The position numbers were made by a program, and so were the translations under genes. From positions 1 through 21,920 of the forward strand of contig CAZBJH010000052.1 in assembly GCA_964492185.1 (NCBI GenBank): a DNA stretch of 21,920 nucleotides, read 5' to 3'. Shown in pieces: positions 7,013 through 15,900 of this stretch. This DNA is from JAFGSZ01 sp964492185. GTDB lineage: Bacteria > Bacteroidota > Bacteroidia > Bacteroidales > UBA10428. Positions within the stretch are counted from its first letter, which is position 1; the number at the start of each line of letters is the position of its first letter. The notes below the pieces were generated by a model. The model ran no database searches. It was not told where the DNA came from and saw nothing but the letters and a program-made list of their open reading frames with translations.

Positions 7013-7837
7013 ATGACAGAGCTTGGAATAGTTGAAATCAGGGAAATATTAAGGGTAATAAAAGAAAAATATAAATATGATTTTTCAAATTTTGCACTTA
7101 CTTCTTTAAAGCAGCGACTGGAAAAAACTATTATACGGAATAATCTGAACGGTTTCCAGGGATTGATCAAATTAATTACCGATAATACACAGTATTTTGA
7201 CACCTTTCTGTATGAATTATTTGTTCCGTCCACGGAAATGTTCAGGGACCCTTCTTTATGGCGCTGGCTGAGAGATGAACTATTTACCAGGCTTACAGAA
7301 GATAAGCTTAATAACTATAAGATATGGCTGCCCAATTGTATATCGGGTGGTGAACTTTACAGTATTGCCATTTTGTTGTTCGAATTGGGGATACTCGATA
7401 AAGTCAGGATTATTGCATCCAGCGTCAGTGAAAAAAGTATTAACAATATGAAACGCGGAATATATGATCTGAAAAAAATTGAGGTTTCAAACGAGAATTA
7501 TACCCGAAGTCTCGGATCGAGAAGCCTTGACGTATATTATGAAATTGATCGGTACTTTGCAAACCGGGATATTTCCCTTATCAGGAATGTTGAGTTCCAT
7601 AAACAAAACCTGGATTACGATGACTCTCCAATGAATGTTAAACTTATTTTATTCCGAAATTCACTTATATATTATAACCCAGGTTTACAGGAAAAAATTC
7701 TAAAAAAAATGTACGAAAGCCTTTCCGCATCCGGTCATTTAATAATCGGTATAAAAGAAAGGATCAGGGATACAACATCATTCAAAGGATTTGATGTAGT
7801 TGAAGAATCAGAACGTGTTTATAAACGGAAAATATGA
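7013..7837 (+). CDS. Degenerate CheR-like protein
   Basis: A 274-residue homologue of the CheR encoded upstream along its whole length. It has the N-terminal helical domain with SLKQRLEK, STEMFRDP (73-80) in place of TTELFRDP, and LILFRNSLIYYN in place of LILCRNVIIYFN. The SAM site is altered: motif I reads WLPNCISGGELYS (105-117) rather than xxAGCSTGQEVYS, and the ATD acidic motif is ASS (135-137). Loss of the glycine/threonine pattern and of the ribose-binding aspartate suggests poor or absent methyltransferase activity, so it may bind a receptor or modulate the intact CheR. The gene overlaps the CheB gene by ATGA, implying translational coupling. It is intact, with no stops or frameshifts, which argues for retained function rather than decay. 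Confidence 0.82.
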   Translation: MTELGIVEIREILRVIKEKYKYDFSNFALTSLKQRLEKTIIRNNLNGFQGLIKLITDNTQYFDTFLYELFVPSTEMFRDPSLWRWLRDELFTRLTEDKLNNYKIWLPNCISGGELYSIAILLFELGILDKVRIIASSVSEKSINNMKRGIYDLKKIEVSNENYTRSLGSRSLDVYYEIDRYFANRDISLIRNVEFHKQNLDYDDSPMNVKLILFRNSLIYYNPGLQEKILKKMYESLSASGHLIIGIKERIRDTTSFKGFDVVEESERVYKRKI

Positions 7838-8394
7838 AATACAAAGCAATTATAATAGGTGGTTCGGCAGGCAGCTTTCAGTTAGTGACACGGATATTGA
7901 GCTCATTGAATGCTTCTTTCCCGCTTCCTGTCATGTTATGTTTACATCGACTGAAACATGTGCGCTCGGGATTCGTCGAAGCCTTATCAATAAAATCAGG
8001 TATTCCCATTGAAGAGCCTTTCGATAAAGACCAGCTTAAACCCGGCAAAGCATACCTTGCCCCGGCCAACTATCACATGTTTGTTGAACTGGCCAATCGT
8101 ATTGCATTATCAACGGATGAGCCGGTTAATCATTCCAGACCGTCTATCGATCTGTCATTCTTTACGGCTGCCAATGCCTATCGTGAAAAGCTCATAGGCA
8201 TAATATTATCCGGTGCAAACAAAGACGGTGCCTTTGGTCTGAAAAAAGTTCATGACAATGGTGGTATTACAATCGTACAGGATCCGAGTGAATGTGAGGT
8301 AAAAACAATGACCCAGGCAGCACTGCAACATACACAGGCAGATTACGTATATACCACCGATCAGATAATTCGTTTTTTATCAAAATTGAAATAA
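7834..8394 (+). CDS. cheB: CheB-type methylesterase without a receiver domain
   Basis: A 186-residue protein consisting only of the CheB catalytic domain; classical CheB is about 350 residues with an N-terminal response-regulator receiver. The catalytic triad can be placed: S11 in IIGGSAGS, H38 in LCLHRL, and D131 in SGANKDGAFG. Spacing of 27 and 93 residues agrees with Salmonella CheB (S164, H190, D286). The expected reaction is hydrolysis of glutamyl methyl esters, possibly also deamidation of Gln. With no receiver and no CheA in the window, phosphorylation-dependent activation is not available. The start codon lies inside the stop region of the degenerate CheR gene. Confidence 0.88.
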   Translation: MKYKAIIIGGSAGSFQLVTRILSSLNASFPLPVMLCLHRLKHVRSGFVEALSIKSGIPIEEPFDKDQLKPGKAYLAPANYHMFVELANRIALSTDEPVNHSRPSIDLSFFTAANAYREKLIGIILSGANKDGAFGLKKVHDNGGITIVQDPSECEVKTMTQAALQHTQADYVYTTDQIIRFLSKLK

Positions 8395-8398
8395 CGAC

Positions 8399-9181
8399 AT
8401 GGAACTGATAAAAAAATACAGGAAAATTGCGGTGATAACATTTATTTTTTTCATACTATTTTCCATTTTACTTTTTGCCCTGGTCTGGAATACTTTAATC
8501 CAGGCGGGACCCGGGCAGAATATAACAAAATTAATACTTTTGATCCTGTTTGTCCTGATCACCGGATTTGTACTCTTTTATATTTCGGTTTTCCTTTCGG
8601 GAACACAAAGAACGCAAGCAATGCTTGATTCTTATATGGAAAAAGAAAGATCAGCAATGATGCAGGAACAAACCGAATCCAGGGATGAGGAAGTACAAAA
8701 AAAAGAAGAAGTTAATACCAAAGCTGAAGCAGATAACCTGATTGAAAAACTTGACATTTCCAAAAAAGCAGAAGATCTTGCAGGCAGACTATTAAGCATT
8801 ATTGCTCAACAATATGAATTTGTTCAGGGTTTGGTATACCTGAAAAAAGGACGTGCAAAAAAATACACGTGTATCAGCAAATATGCCTTTACGGGAAAAG
8901 ATGAACCTGCAGACTTTCTTTCAGGGGAAACACTACCCGGGCAGGCAGCCGCGAACGGACACCCCATAATGATAGATGAAATACCGGAGGACTATTTCAC
9001 AGTAGAATCAGGATTGGGTAAGGCTGCTCCCCGGCATTTATTATTCATCCCTCTGCTGGATAAAAATAAAACTGTAGGTGTAATTGAACTGGCATCATTC
9101 AAAGCCATTGAGGATATTACCATGAAAATCCTGGGTAACCTGGGACAAAAAGCAGGAAACAAAATAAGTAAAATAAAATGA
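8399..9181 (+). CDS. Small membrane-anchored GAF protein
   Basis: A 260-residue protein. Two membrane helices (about 11-32 and 43-64) are separated by a very short loop. A charged helical linker follows (about 70-125, rich in Glu, Lys and Gln), then one GAF domain (about 125-258). The GAF domain is related to those in the flanking sensor and phosphatase, sharing the Y-F-TVESGLGKAAPRHLLFIPLL and VGVIELAS patterns, but it lacks the AYNRKKY element. No catalytic domain follows. It starts 4 bp after the CheB gene and overlaps the phosphatase gene by ATGA, so all three are probably co-translated. It is likely a ligand-sensing or scaffold subunit of the phosphatase complex (inference). Confidence 0.78.
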   Translation: MELIKKYRKIAVITFIFFILFSILLFALVWNTLIQAGPGQNITKLILLILFVLITGFVLFYISVFLSGTQRTQAMLDSYMEKERSAMMQEQTESRDEEVQKKEEVNTKAEADNLIEKLDISKKAEDLAGRLLSIIAQQYEFVQGLVYLKKGRAKKYTCISKYAFTGKDEPADFLSGETLPGQAAANGHPIMIDEIPEDYFTVESGLGKAAPRHLLFIPLLDKNKTVGVIELASFKAIEDITMKILGNLGQKAGNKISKIK

Positions 9182-11799
9182 TGGGCAGAACAACTAAAAA
9201 TAAAATAGTTAGGATATTAAATTCAAACACAGGCCTGGTAGCCTTTTTTGCAGGTTTACTTATACCTATCATTTCCTGGATAATTATGATAGCAGATCAG
9301 GGGATTCCGGTTACATTCCAGGGTATAGCGATATTACATGAAAACAATCCTGTGTTATGGATAGTAAATCTGATACCCTTTATATTTCTGGCTGTAATTA
9401 TATTTATTGACCAAAAACGATCCCGCGAAAAAGCCCTGTTCGATAGTCAAATACGCGAACGGGATCTCAGGTTAAACAAGATGGCTGAATTTGCCAAAGA
9501 AATTGGCGAGGGAAACTATGAGTCAACTCTTGACCTTGATTCGAAAAATGATGTGCTAACCCAGTCACTCCTGCTCATGCGCGATAATCTTCGTGCCAAT
9601 AACCAGAAAGAATCCGAACAAAACTGGATAAGTGAAGGGAAAGACATTATATCAAACATTTTACGGATAAACAATAAAATCGATGAACTGTCAAATCAGG
9701 TAATTGCATCTTTGGTTAACTATATTAATGTAACACAGGGAGCATTGTACCTTTATGATGACAAGCAGGATATACTGCGTAATGTCGCTACATATGCCTA
9801 TAACCGGAAAAAATACATCAATCAGGAATTTAAAATGGGACATGGCCTTATAGGTCAATGTGCCTATGAAATGGACTATATCTACCGCACTGAAATTCCG
9901 GAAAATTATGTATCCATAACCTCAGGGATACTCGGAGACCGGAAACCCCGAAGTATTTTGCTTGTTCCTCTTATAGCGGATGAAAAACTGCAGGGTGTTA
10001 TTGAATTTGCCACGGTCCGGCCGGAGATCCCTGAGCTGACCATTAAATACCTTAAGGAACTGGGGGAAATCATTGCCCGCACGATATTTAACCTGAAAGT
10101 TAATCACCGTACGGAACAACTGCTTAGAGAATCCCAGGAAATGACGGTTGAGCTGCAAGAGAACGAAGAAGAATTACGCCAGAATGCCGAAGAAATGAAG
10201 GCCACCCAGGAAGAACTGCAAAACTCGAACGAACAGCTTGAAACAAAGATTCAGGAAGTTGAAAATGCACAAAAACGTCTTTACTCACTTCTTGAAAATG
10301 CATCGGAGATCATTTCCATTTATAATGAAAAGATGATCATGACTTATGAAAGTCCGTCAGTGACCAAAATTCTTGGTTTTTCACCGGAGGAAATGATGAA
10401 AGGCAAAGATATGGACCGGCTGACACGTAAAGGTGAAATGGCATTTAAGGAAATGTTCAATAGTCTGCTAAAGGATCCTGACAAACCTGTTACCATTCAG
10501 TATACCTACATGAAGAAAAACGGCCAGAAAATATTTCTTGAAACAACCGGCCGCAATCTGCTTGACGACACTGCAATTAATGGCATAATACTGAACTCTA
10601 CCGATATTACCGAACGAAAAAGAGCTGAAAAGGAAGAGAGGATGAAAAGTAAAATGCAGGCCTTATCTGAAAATTCGCTTGATATGATCATCCGCCTCAG
10701 CACAGTTGGCCAATTTTTTTATGCAAACCCGGTAATAAAAAATTTTATTGGTTATGATCCCAAAGACATTATAAATAAAACTTATAATGACATCAAGTTG
10801 TCTGAAGTACTATACAACTACTTCAGGAATACCATAAACAAGATCAAATCATCACCCAATAAAACCAATGATGAAATCACAATAACTGTTGATAATGAAA
10901 GAGGACATGAAGAGCGCATCATGCGTTTTGATGCTATTCCCGAATTCAATGAAAATGAACTGGAAACAATACTGTTCGTAGGTCATGATATTACCGAAGC
11001 AAAACGTATTGAAAGAGAAATACAGGATAAAAACCGTAAGATAGAAGATTCCATTAATTATGCCGAAAGAATACAAACTTCTATTCTGCCTGACACTAAT
11101 ATCATCCGTGAATATTTACCAAAATCCTTTATCTATTATAAACCCCGTGATGTTGTAAGTGGTGATTTTCCCTGGTATTTCAAAAAGGGCGAAATAATTT
11201 ATATCGCTGCGGTTGATTGTACAGGTCATGGTGTCCCCGGTGCTTTACTTTCATTTATCGGTTATTTCCTTCTGAACAATATTGCCGACCATGATTACGA
11301 TCAAACAGCTGCAGACATTTGTAATGAACTGCACTACAATGTAAGAAAAACTTTGAAACAGGACCGGAAAGATGCTGAAGCACGTGATGGAATGGACATC
11401 GCATTTTGTAAAATCAATCACAAGAAAAAAGAAATTCACTATGCTGGTGCACATCGCCCGCTCTATTTGGTGAGAAACGGAGAGTTAACAGAGTTTAAAG
11501 GTGACAGAAAAGCAATAGGAGGTATTCCTCATCGCAAAAAAAAGGAACAAGAATTCACAAATCACGTAATAAACTATAAGCGTGGTGACAGAATATACTT
11601 TTTTTCGGACGGATTACCCGACCAGCTTGGAGGACCAGAATTAAAGAAATATTCACCAAAACGCGTAAAACAAAGCATTGTTGAATACAATCATTTAACA
11701 ATTGAAGAACTGAATGATTTCTTTTACAATGATTTTGAGACCTGGCAGGGAGATCACAAACAAATTGATGATGTACTGTTAATAGGTATTGAATTCTGA
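9178..11799 (+). CDS. SiaA-like membrane sensor phosphatase (TM-HAMP-GAF-PAS-PAS-PP2C/SpoIIE)
   Basis: An 873-residue protein. Two membrane helices (about 19-38 and 58-77) with a short external loop precede a HAMP-like segment (about 100-140). A GAF domain (about 154-310), a coiled coil (about 315-365, EEELRQNAEEMKATQEE), PAS 1 (about 367-481, ending in a TDITERKRAE linker), PAS 2 (about 487-611) and a C-terminal SpoIIE-type PP2C domain (about 640-873) follow. Metal-binding motifs are present: VSGDFPW, VDCTGHGVPGALLSF, YFFSDGLPDQLGG and a C-terminal IDDVLLIG. These phosphatases remove phosphate from Ser/Thr of regulatory proteins. Because SiaB- and SiaC-like genes follow at once, the likely substrate is phospho-SiaC, as for P. 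aeruginosa SiaA. Unlike that protein it senses through GAF and PAS domains with little periplasmic sequence. Confidence 0.88.
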   Translation: MMGRTTKNKIVRILNSNTGLVAFFAGLLIPIISWIIMIADQGIPVTFQGIAILHENNPVLWIVNLIPFIFLAVIIFIDQKRSREKALFDSQIRERDLRLNKMAEFAKEIGEGNYESTLDLDSKNDVLTQSLLLMRDNLRANNQKESEQNWISEGKDIISNILRINNKIDELSNQVIASLVNYINVTQGALYLYDDKQDILRNVATYAYNRKKYINQEFKMGHGLIGQCAYEMDYIYRTEIPENYVSITSGILGDRKPRSILLVPLIADEKLQGVIEFATVRPEIPELTIKYLKELGEIIARTIFNLKVNHRTEQLLRESQEMTVELQENEEELRQNAEEMKATQEELQNSNEQLETKIQEVENAQKRLYSLLENASEIISIYNEKMIMTYESPSVTKILGFSPEEMMKGKDMDRLTRKGEMAFKEMFNSLLKDPDKPVTIQYTYMKKNGQKIFLETTGRNLLDDTAINGIILNSTDITERKRAEKEERMKSKMQALSENSLDMIIRLSTVGQFFYANPVIKNFIGYDPKDIINKTYNDIKLSEVLYNYFRNTINKIKSSPNKTNDEITITVDNERGHEERIMRFDAIPEFNENELETILFVGHDITEAKRIEREIQDKNRKIEDSINYAERIQTSILPDTNIIREYLPKSFIYYKPRDVVSGDFPWYFKKGEIIYIAAVDCTGHGVPGALLSFIGYFLLNNIADHDYDQTAADICNELHYNVRKTLKQDRKDAEARDGMDIAFCKINHKKKEIHYAGAHRPLYLVRNGELTEFKGDRKAIGGIPHRKKKEQEFTNHVINYKRGDRIYFFSDGLPDQLGGPELKKYSPKRVKQSIVEYNHLTIEELNDFFYNDFETWQGDHKQIDDVLLIGIEF

Positions 11800-11861
11800 T
11801 AAAAAATGAATCGGATTTTATATTAATTTGTTCTAAATATTGATAAATTATTAACTGAATG

Positions 11862-11886
11862 AAATAATAAATAATAAATAATAAAT
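11862..11886 (+). repeat. Short tandem heptamer (AAATAAT, about 3.5 copies)
   Basis: Three full AAATAAT units plus AAAT lie in the 96-bp gap between the phosphatase and SiaB-like genes, ending 9 bp before the ATG at 11896. The gap is otherwise AT-rich, with no clear promoter or terminator. Copy-number change here could alter translation initiation, but so few units may also be chance in AT-rich DNA. Confidence 0.5.
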
Positions 11887-11895
11887 TAGCGCGTT

Positions 11896-12477
11896 ATGAA
11901 TGAAAGAAAAGACATGAAGGGTTTTCTGGAATTCGTTTATGAATTCTATAAATCAATGAAGGCCCATGAAATAACCCTGGTATATGAGGGTGAAATCACT
12001 CATCAGATTACCAAAGCCTTTACATCGCTTACTGAATCGAGCATGGCAAAAGAAGCTGAAGCAGGCACCGTGCAACGAAAAGTATTCCACGTTATGGTTG
12101 AATGTCTTCAAAACATCAGTAAGCATGCAGATGACTTTACAACTGAAAATTACTTATTCTCAGGCAGAGGCATCTTTCTGGTAAGTAAAGGCGATGATGA
12201 GTATAGTGTCACAACCGGCAATGCAGTTGATAATGACAGGATAGAAGAGCTTACAGATATACTGCAGACCATTAACAAAATGGACAAAGAAGAGCTGAAA
12301 CAGTTATATAAGATACAGATGAAAGAGGGAAGATTGTCGAATAAGGGAGGGGCCGGCCTGGGATTTATCGATATTAAAAGAAAGACCGGCAAAGAACTTG
12401 AATATCATTTTTTACCGATATCAGACGATACATCATTCTTTTTATTAACATCTACAATACCAAGAGATTTTAAATAA
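11896..12477 (+). CDS. siaB: SiaB-family protein kinase (GHKL fold, DUF6272)
   Basis: A 193-residue soluble protein recognised as SiaB-like. It has GHKL-type nucleotide-binding features: an N-box-like VECLQNISKHADD with E69 and N73, a TTGNAVDND segment (107-115), and a glycine-rich KGGAGLGFIDIKRK lid region (150-163). In P. aeruginosa SiaB phosphorylates SiaC on a threonine, opposing the phosphatase SiaA. The gene order here (PP2C, SiaB, SiaC) is the same. It is 96 bp from the phosphatase gene and 7 bp from the SiaC gene. There is no transmembrane segment. The assignment to the family is firm; the activity is inferred. Confidence 0.88.
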   Translation: MNERKDMKGFLEFVYEFYKSMKAHEITLVYEGEITHQITKAFTSLTESSMAKEAEAGTVQRKVFHVMVECLQNISKHADDFTTENYLFSGRGIFLVSKGDDEYSVTTGNAVDNDRIEELTDILQTINKMDKEELKQLYKIQMKEGRLSNKGGAGLGFIDIKRKTGKELEYHFLPISDDTSFFLLTSTIPRDFK

Positions 12478-12484
12478 AACAACT

Positions 12485-12865
12485 ATGGAAACAATTAAAA
12501 TTCAAGGAACTGAGGATACACCAAGAATAATTTTAGATGCTGAGAACGAGATTCTGGAGATTGCCGGACGCTCGTTACCTGAGGATGTAACATCATTCTA
12601 TGAACCGGTGTTAAATTGGTTAGCTGAATATGAAGAGAATCCCAATGAAAAAACGGTATTTAATTTTAAACTTACATATTTCAATACAGCTTCATCAAAA
12701 ATGTTACTGGATATATTGATGAAGCTGGAAGAAATGTATGAAAACGGCAACGATGTTCTCATTCGCTGGCATTATCCTGAAGACGACGAAGACATGGGGG
12801 AAGCCGGGGAAGAATATTCCGACATTGTTGACGTACCTTTTGAGCAGGTTAGTTATCCGGGATAA
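12485..12865 (+). CDS. siaC: SiaC-family regulatory phosphoprotein (DUF1987)
   Basis: A 126-residue protein of the usual SiaC length. The DUF1987 signatures visible are GTEDTPRIILDAE near the N-terminus, EIAGRSLPEDVTSFYEPVLNWL (about residues 25-46), and FNFKLTYFNTASSKMLLDIL (59-78). T68 in YFNTASS is the position of the threonine phosphorylated by SiaB in P. aeruginosa, where unphosphorylated SiaC binds and activates the diguanylate cyclase SiaD. The acidic RWHYPEDDEDMGEAGEEY tail region is also typical. No GGDEF gene follows; the next gene encodes a large ABC transporter. The downstream target is therefore open: a SiaD elsewhere in the genome, the transporter, or another partner. Confidence 0.9.
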   Translation: METIKIQGTEDTPRIILDAENEILEIAGRSLPEDVTSFYEPVLNWLAEYEENPNEKTVFNFKLTYFNTASSKMLLDILMKLEEMYENGNDVLIRWHYPEDDEDMGEAGEEYSDIVDVPFEQVSYPG

Positions 12866-12933
12866 CTAGATCTGAATATTACCTCCCGACCGCAGTAATT
12901 TATGTTTTTCGAGTCTTCAATTTCAGCTAATAT

Positions 12934-15900
12934 ATGAGTGAAGAGATATTAAAAGCCCTGATGCAACTGTTTGCTATTATTGCCAAACAGGATGAAGGTG
13001 TAGAAAACACCCAGGTGGAGTATGTAAAAAATTTTCTTCACCAACAATTAGGTGAAAATGAGGTGAACGAATATTTTACACTTTTTGAAAAGCATGCAGG
13101 GCTGGTTGACCTGGAAGACGATACAGAATCAGAGCAGAAAAAAAACAAGCTGACATCAGTAAAAGATTCTGTAAGGATACTGGGATTATGCAAAAAAATC
13201 AACAAAACACTTACTCAGAAACAAAAGATAGTTTCACTGGTAAGGTTGTTTGAGATCGTTAATGCAGATAGAAAGTTTACAGATCAGCGAATGGCTATCA
13301 TAAATACCGTAGCAGAGGTATTTAAAGTCACTAAAGAGGAATTTGTATGTATTGAATCATTCGTAATAAAAAACGAACCTGAGGATCTGGATAATGAAAA
13401 CATTCTTATTATCAACGATAAAGATGTTGATTATAAGCATGCCAAAAAGATAAGAACAAAACAGCTCGATGCCAACATTTTTATTTTGAAAATAAAAAGC
13501 GTTGACCTCTACTTCCTGAAATATACCGGATTTAAAGATCTGTTCCTTAATGGTCTCCCGATCAATAACATGAGGATCTACCTGTTCGCTAACGGAAGCA
13601 CAGTCAAATTGCCGAAAGGAGCACCGGTGTATTATAGTGATGTTGCAGCTCATTTTCTGGCTGACAGTTCATCGATAAAAATTTCCTATGTTGCACGCGA
13701 TCTCGAATACAGATTCCCAAACGGGAACATTGGTGTGCGAAATATCAGTTTCTCTGAAGGTCATGGCAGGCTTGTCGGTATAATGGGCTCAAGCGGTGCA
13801 GGGAAAACCACATTACTTAATGTGCTTGCAGGACTGGAGAAACCTTCCAAAGGTGAAGTATTGATCAACGGAATAAACCTTCATCATGAAAAAGACAAGC
13901 TGGAAGGTGTTATTGGTGTTATTCCCCAGGATGATCTGCTGATTGAAGAGCTATCGGTATTCCAGAATTTGTATTATAATTCGAAACTTTGCTTCAAGGA
14001 CAAGCCGGATGAGGAAATTATTGAACTCGTAAACAAAACACTTGCCATCCTGGGCTTATATGATAAAAAAGACCTGAAAGTAGGCAGCCCGTTAAAGAAA
14101 ACCATTAGTGGCGGGCAACGCAAAAGGTTGAATATAGCCCTTGAACTGATACGCGAACCCTCAATATTATTTGTTGATGAACCTACCTCGGGTCTTTCAT
14201 CACGTGATTCGGAAAATGTAATGGACCTCCTCAGAGAGCTCACGCTGAAAGGGAAACTTATATTTGTTGTTATTCATCAGCCATCATCTGAGATATACAA
14301 GATGTTCGACAGGATGATCATTCTCGATACGGGGGGATATATGATCTATTACGGCAACCCTGTGGAAGGTGTGATGTATTTCAAGCGTCTTGATGCTCAA
14401 ATTAACAGTGAAGTCGGTGAATGCCCGACATGTGGTAATGTTAACCCTGAATTGCTGTTTAACATTATTGAAGCCAAGGTAGTCGATGAATTCGGTAACT
14501 ATACCGATTCAAGAAAAATACCACCCGAAAAATGGGAAAAGCATTATCATCATGAACTCCATTATCAGGAAATCAAAGAAGTAAAAGAAGAACCGCCAAA
14601 AAATCTTAATATCCCCGGCTGGTTCAAACAATATTGTATATACAGCACCCGTGATTTTATTTCCAAAATAAAAAACAAACAATACGTTGCACTAAGTCTC
14701 CTTGAAGCACCTGTATTGGGCTTTATCCTCTCATATATAATTTTTTATATCGCTGACCCGAATTCTGATATTTACATCTTCAGGGAAAATGAAAACATAC
14801 ATATCTATATATTCATGTCACTTATCGTGGCTCTTTTCCTGGGTTTGACAGTTAGTGCCGAGGAGATCTTCAAAGACCGTAAAATATTAAAACGTGAAGG
14901 ATTTTTAAATCTAAGCCGTTCCAGCTACCTGCTCTCCAAAATAACCATATTGTTTTTTATCTCTGCAATACAGGCCTTCCTGTTCGTGATCATCGGAAAT
15001 ACTATCCTTGGCATAAAAGGGATGTACTTCACTTACTGGCTCGCTATGTTTTCAACAGCAGCATTTGCAAATATGCTGGGTTTGAATGTATCAGCTTCAT
15101 TTAACTCGGCTGTAACCATATATATCCTGATCCCCCTGCTCATGATCCCCATGATGATACTCAGCGGAGCTATGTTTAGTTTTGATAAAATGAACAGAAG
15201 TATCAGCAGAATTGATAAAGTCCCGCTGATCGCTGAGATGATGGTTACCAAATGGACATACGAAGCATTAATGGTACATCAGTTCAAGGATAATAAATTT
15301 TTCAGTTCAGACTGGGATTTTTATGAACTGGAGAAAGCCGAAAGTCAGGCCGACTTTAAAAAGGTTTACTTTTTACCTGAAATACGCGAGCGGCTGGAAA
15401 AAATAAATCATGAACTCGCTACCACCAGAAATATAAACATTGCCAAAAACGATCTGTTATTGGTTTACAATGAGATAAGAAAAGAAATGATCAGAGTACC
15501 TTCAATATCTTTTGATCATCTTGATAAAATTAATCCGAAGGACTATAACCGCACCGTTGCCAGGGAGACCTATGAATATTTAAAAAAACTTGAAGATCAT
15601 TATACCAAACAATTTCAGGTTGCCAACCGCAAAAAAGAGAATACTATAACCTGGTTATTGGAAAATATGCCGGATAAGTACCGTGAAATAAGAAACCGAT
15701 ATCATAATGAAGGCATATCCGATATTATTAAAAACATATATGAAAAGGATAAAATCATTGAATACAATAATGAGCTCGTACAGCATATAGACCCGGTATT
15801 CCTGGATCCGTTGCCGGATGGATTTTTTAGTTTCAGAGCACACTTTTATGCTCCGAAAAAATATTTTCTTGGACGGTATAACGATACATACTGGTTCAAC

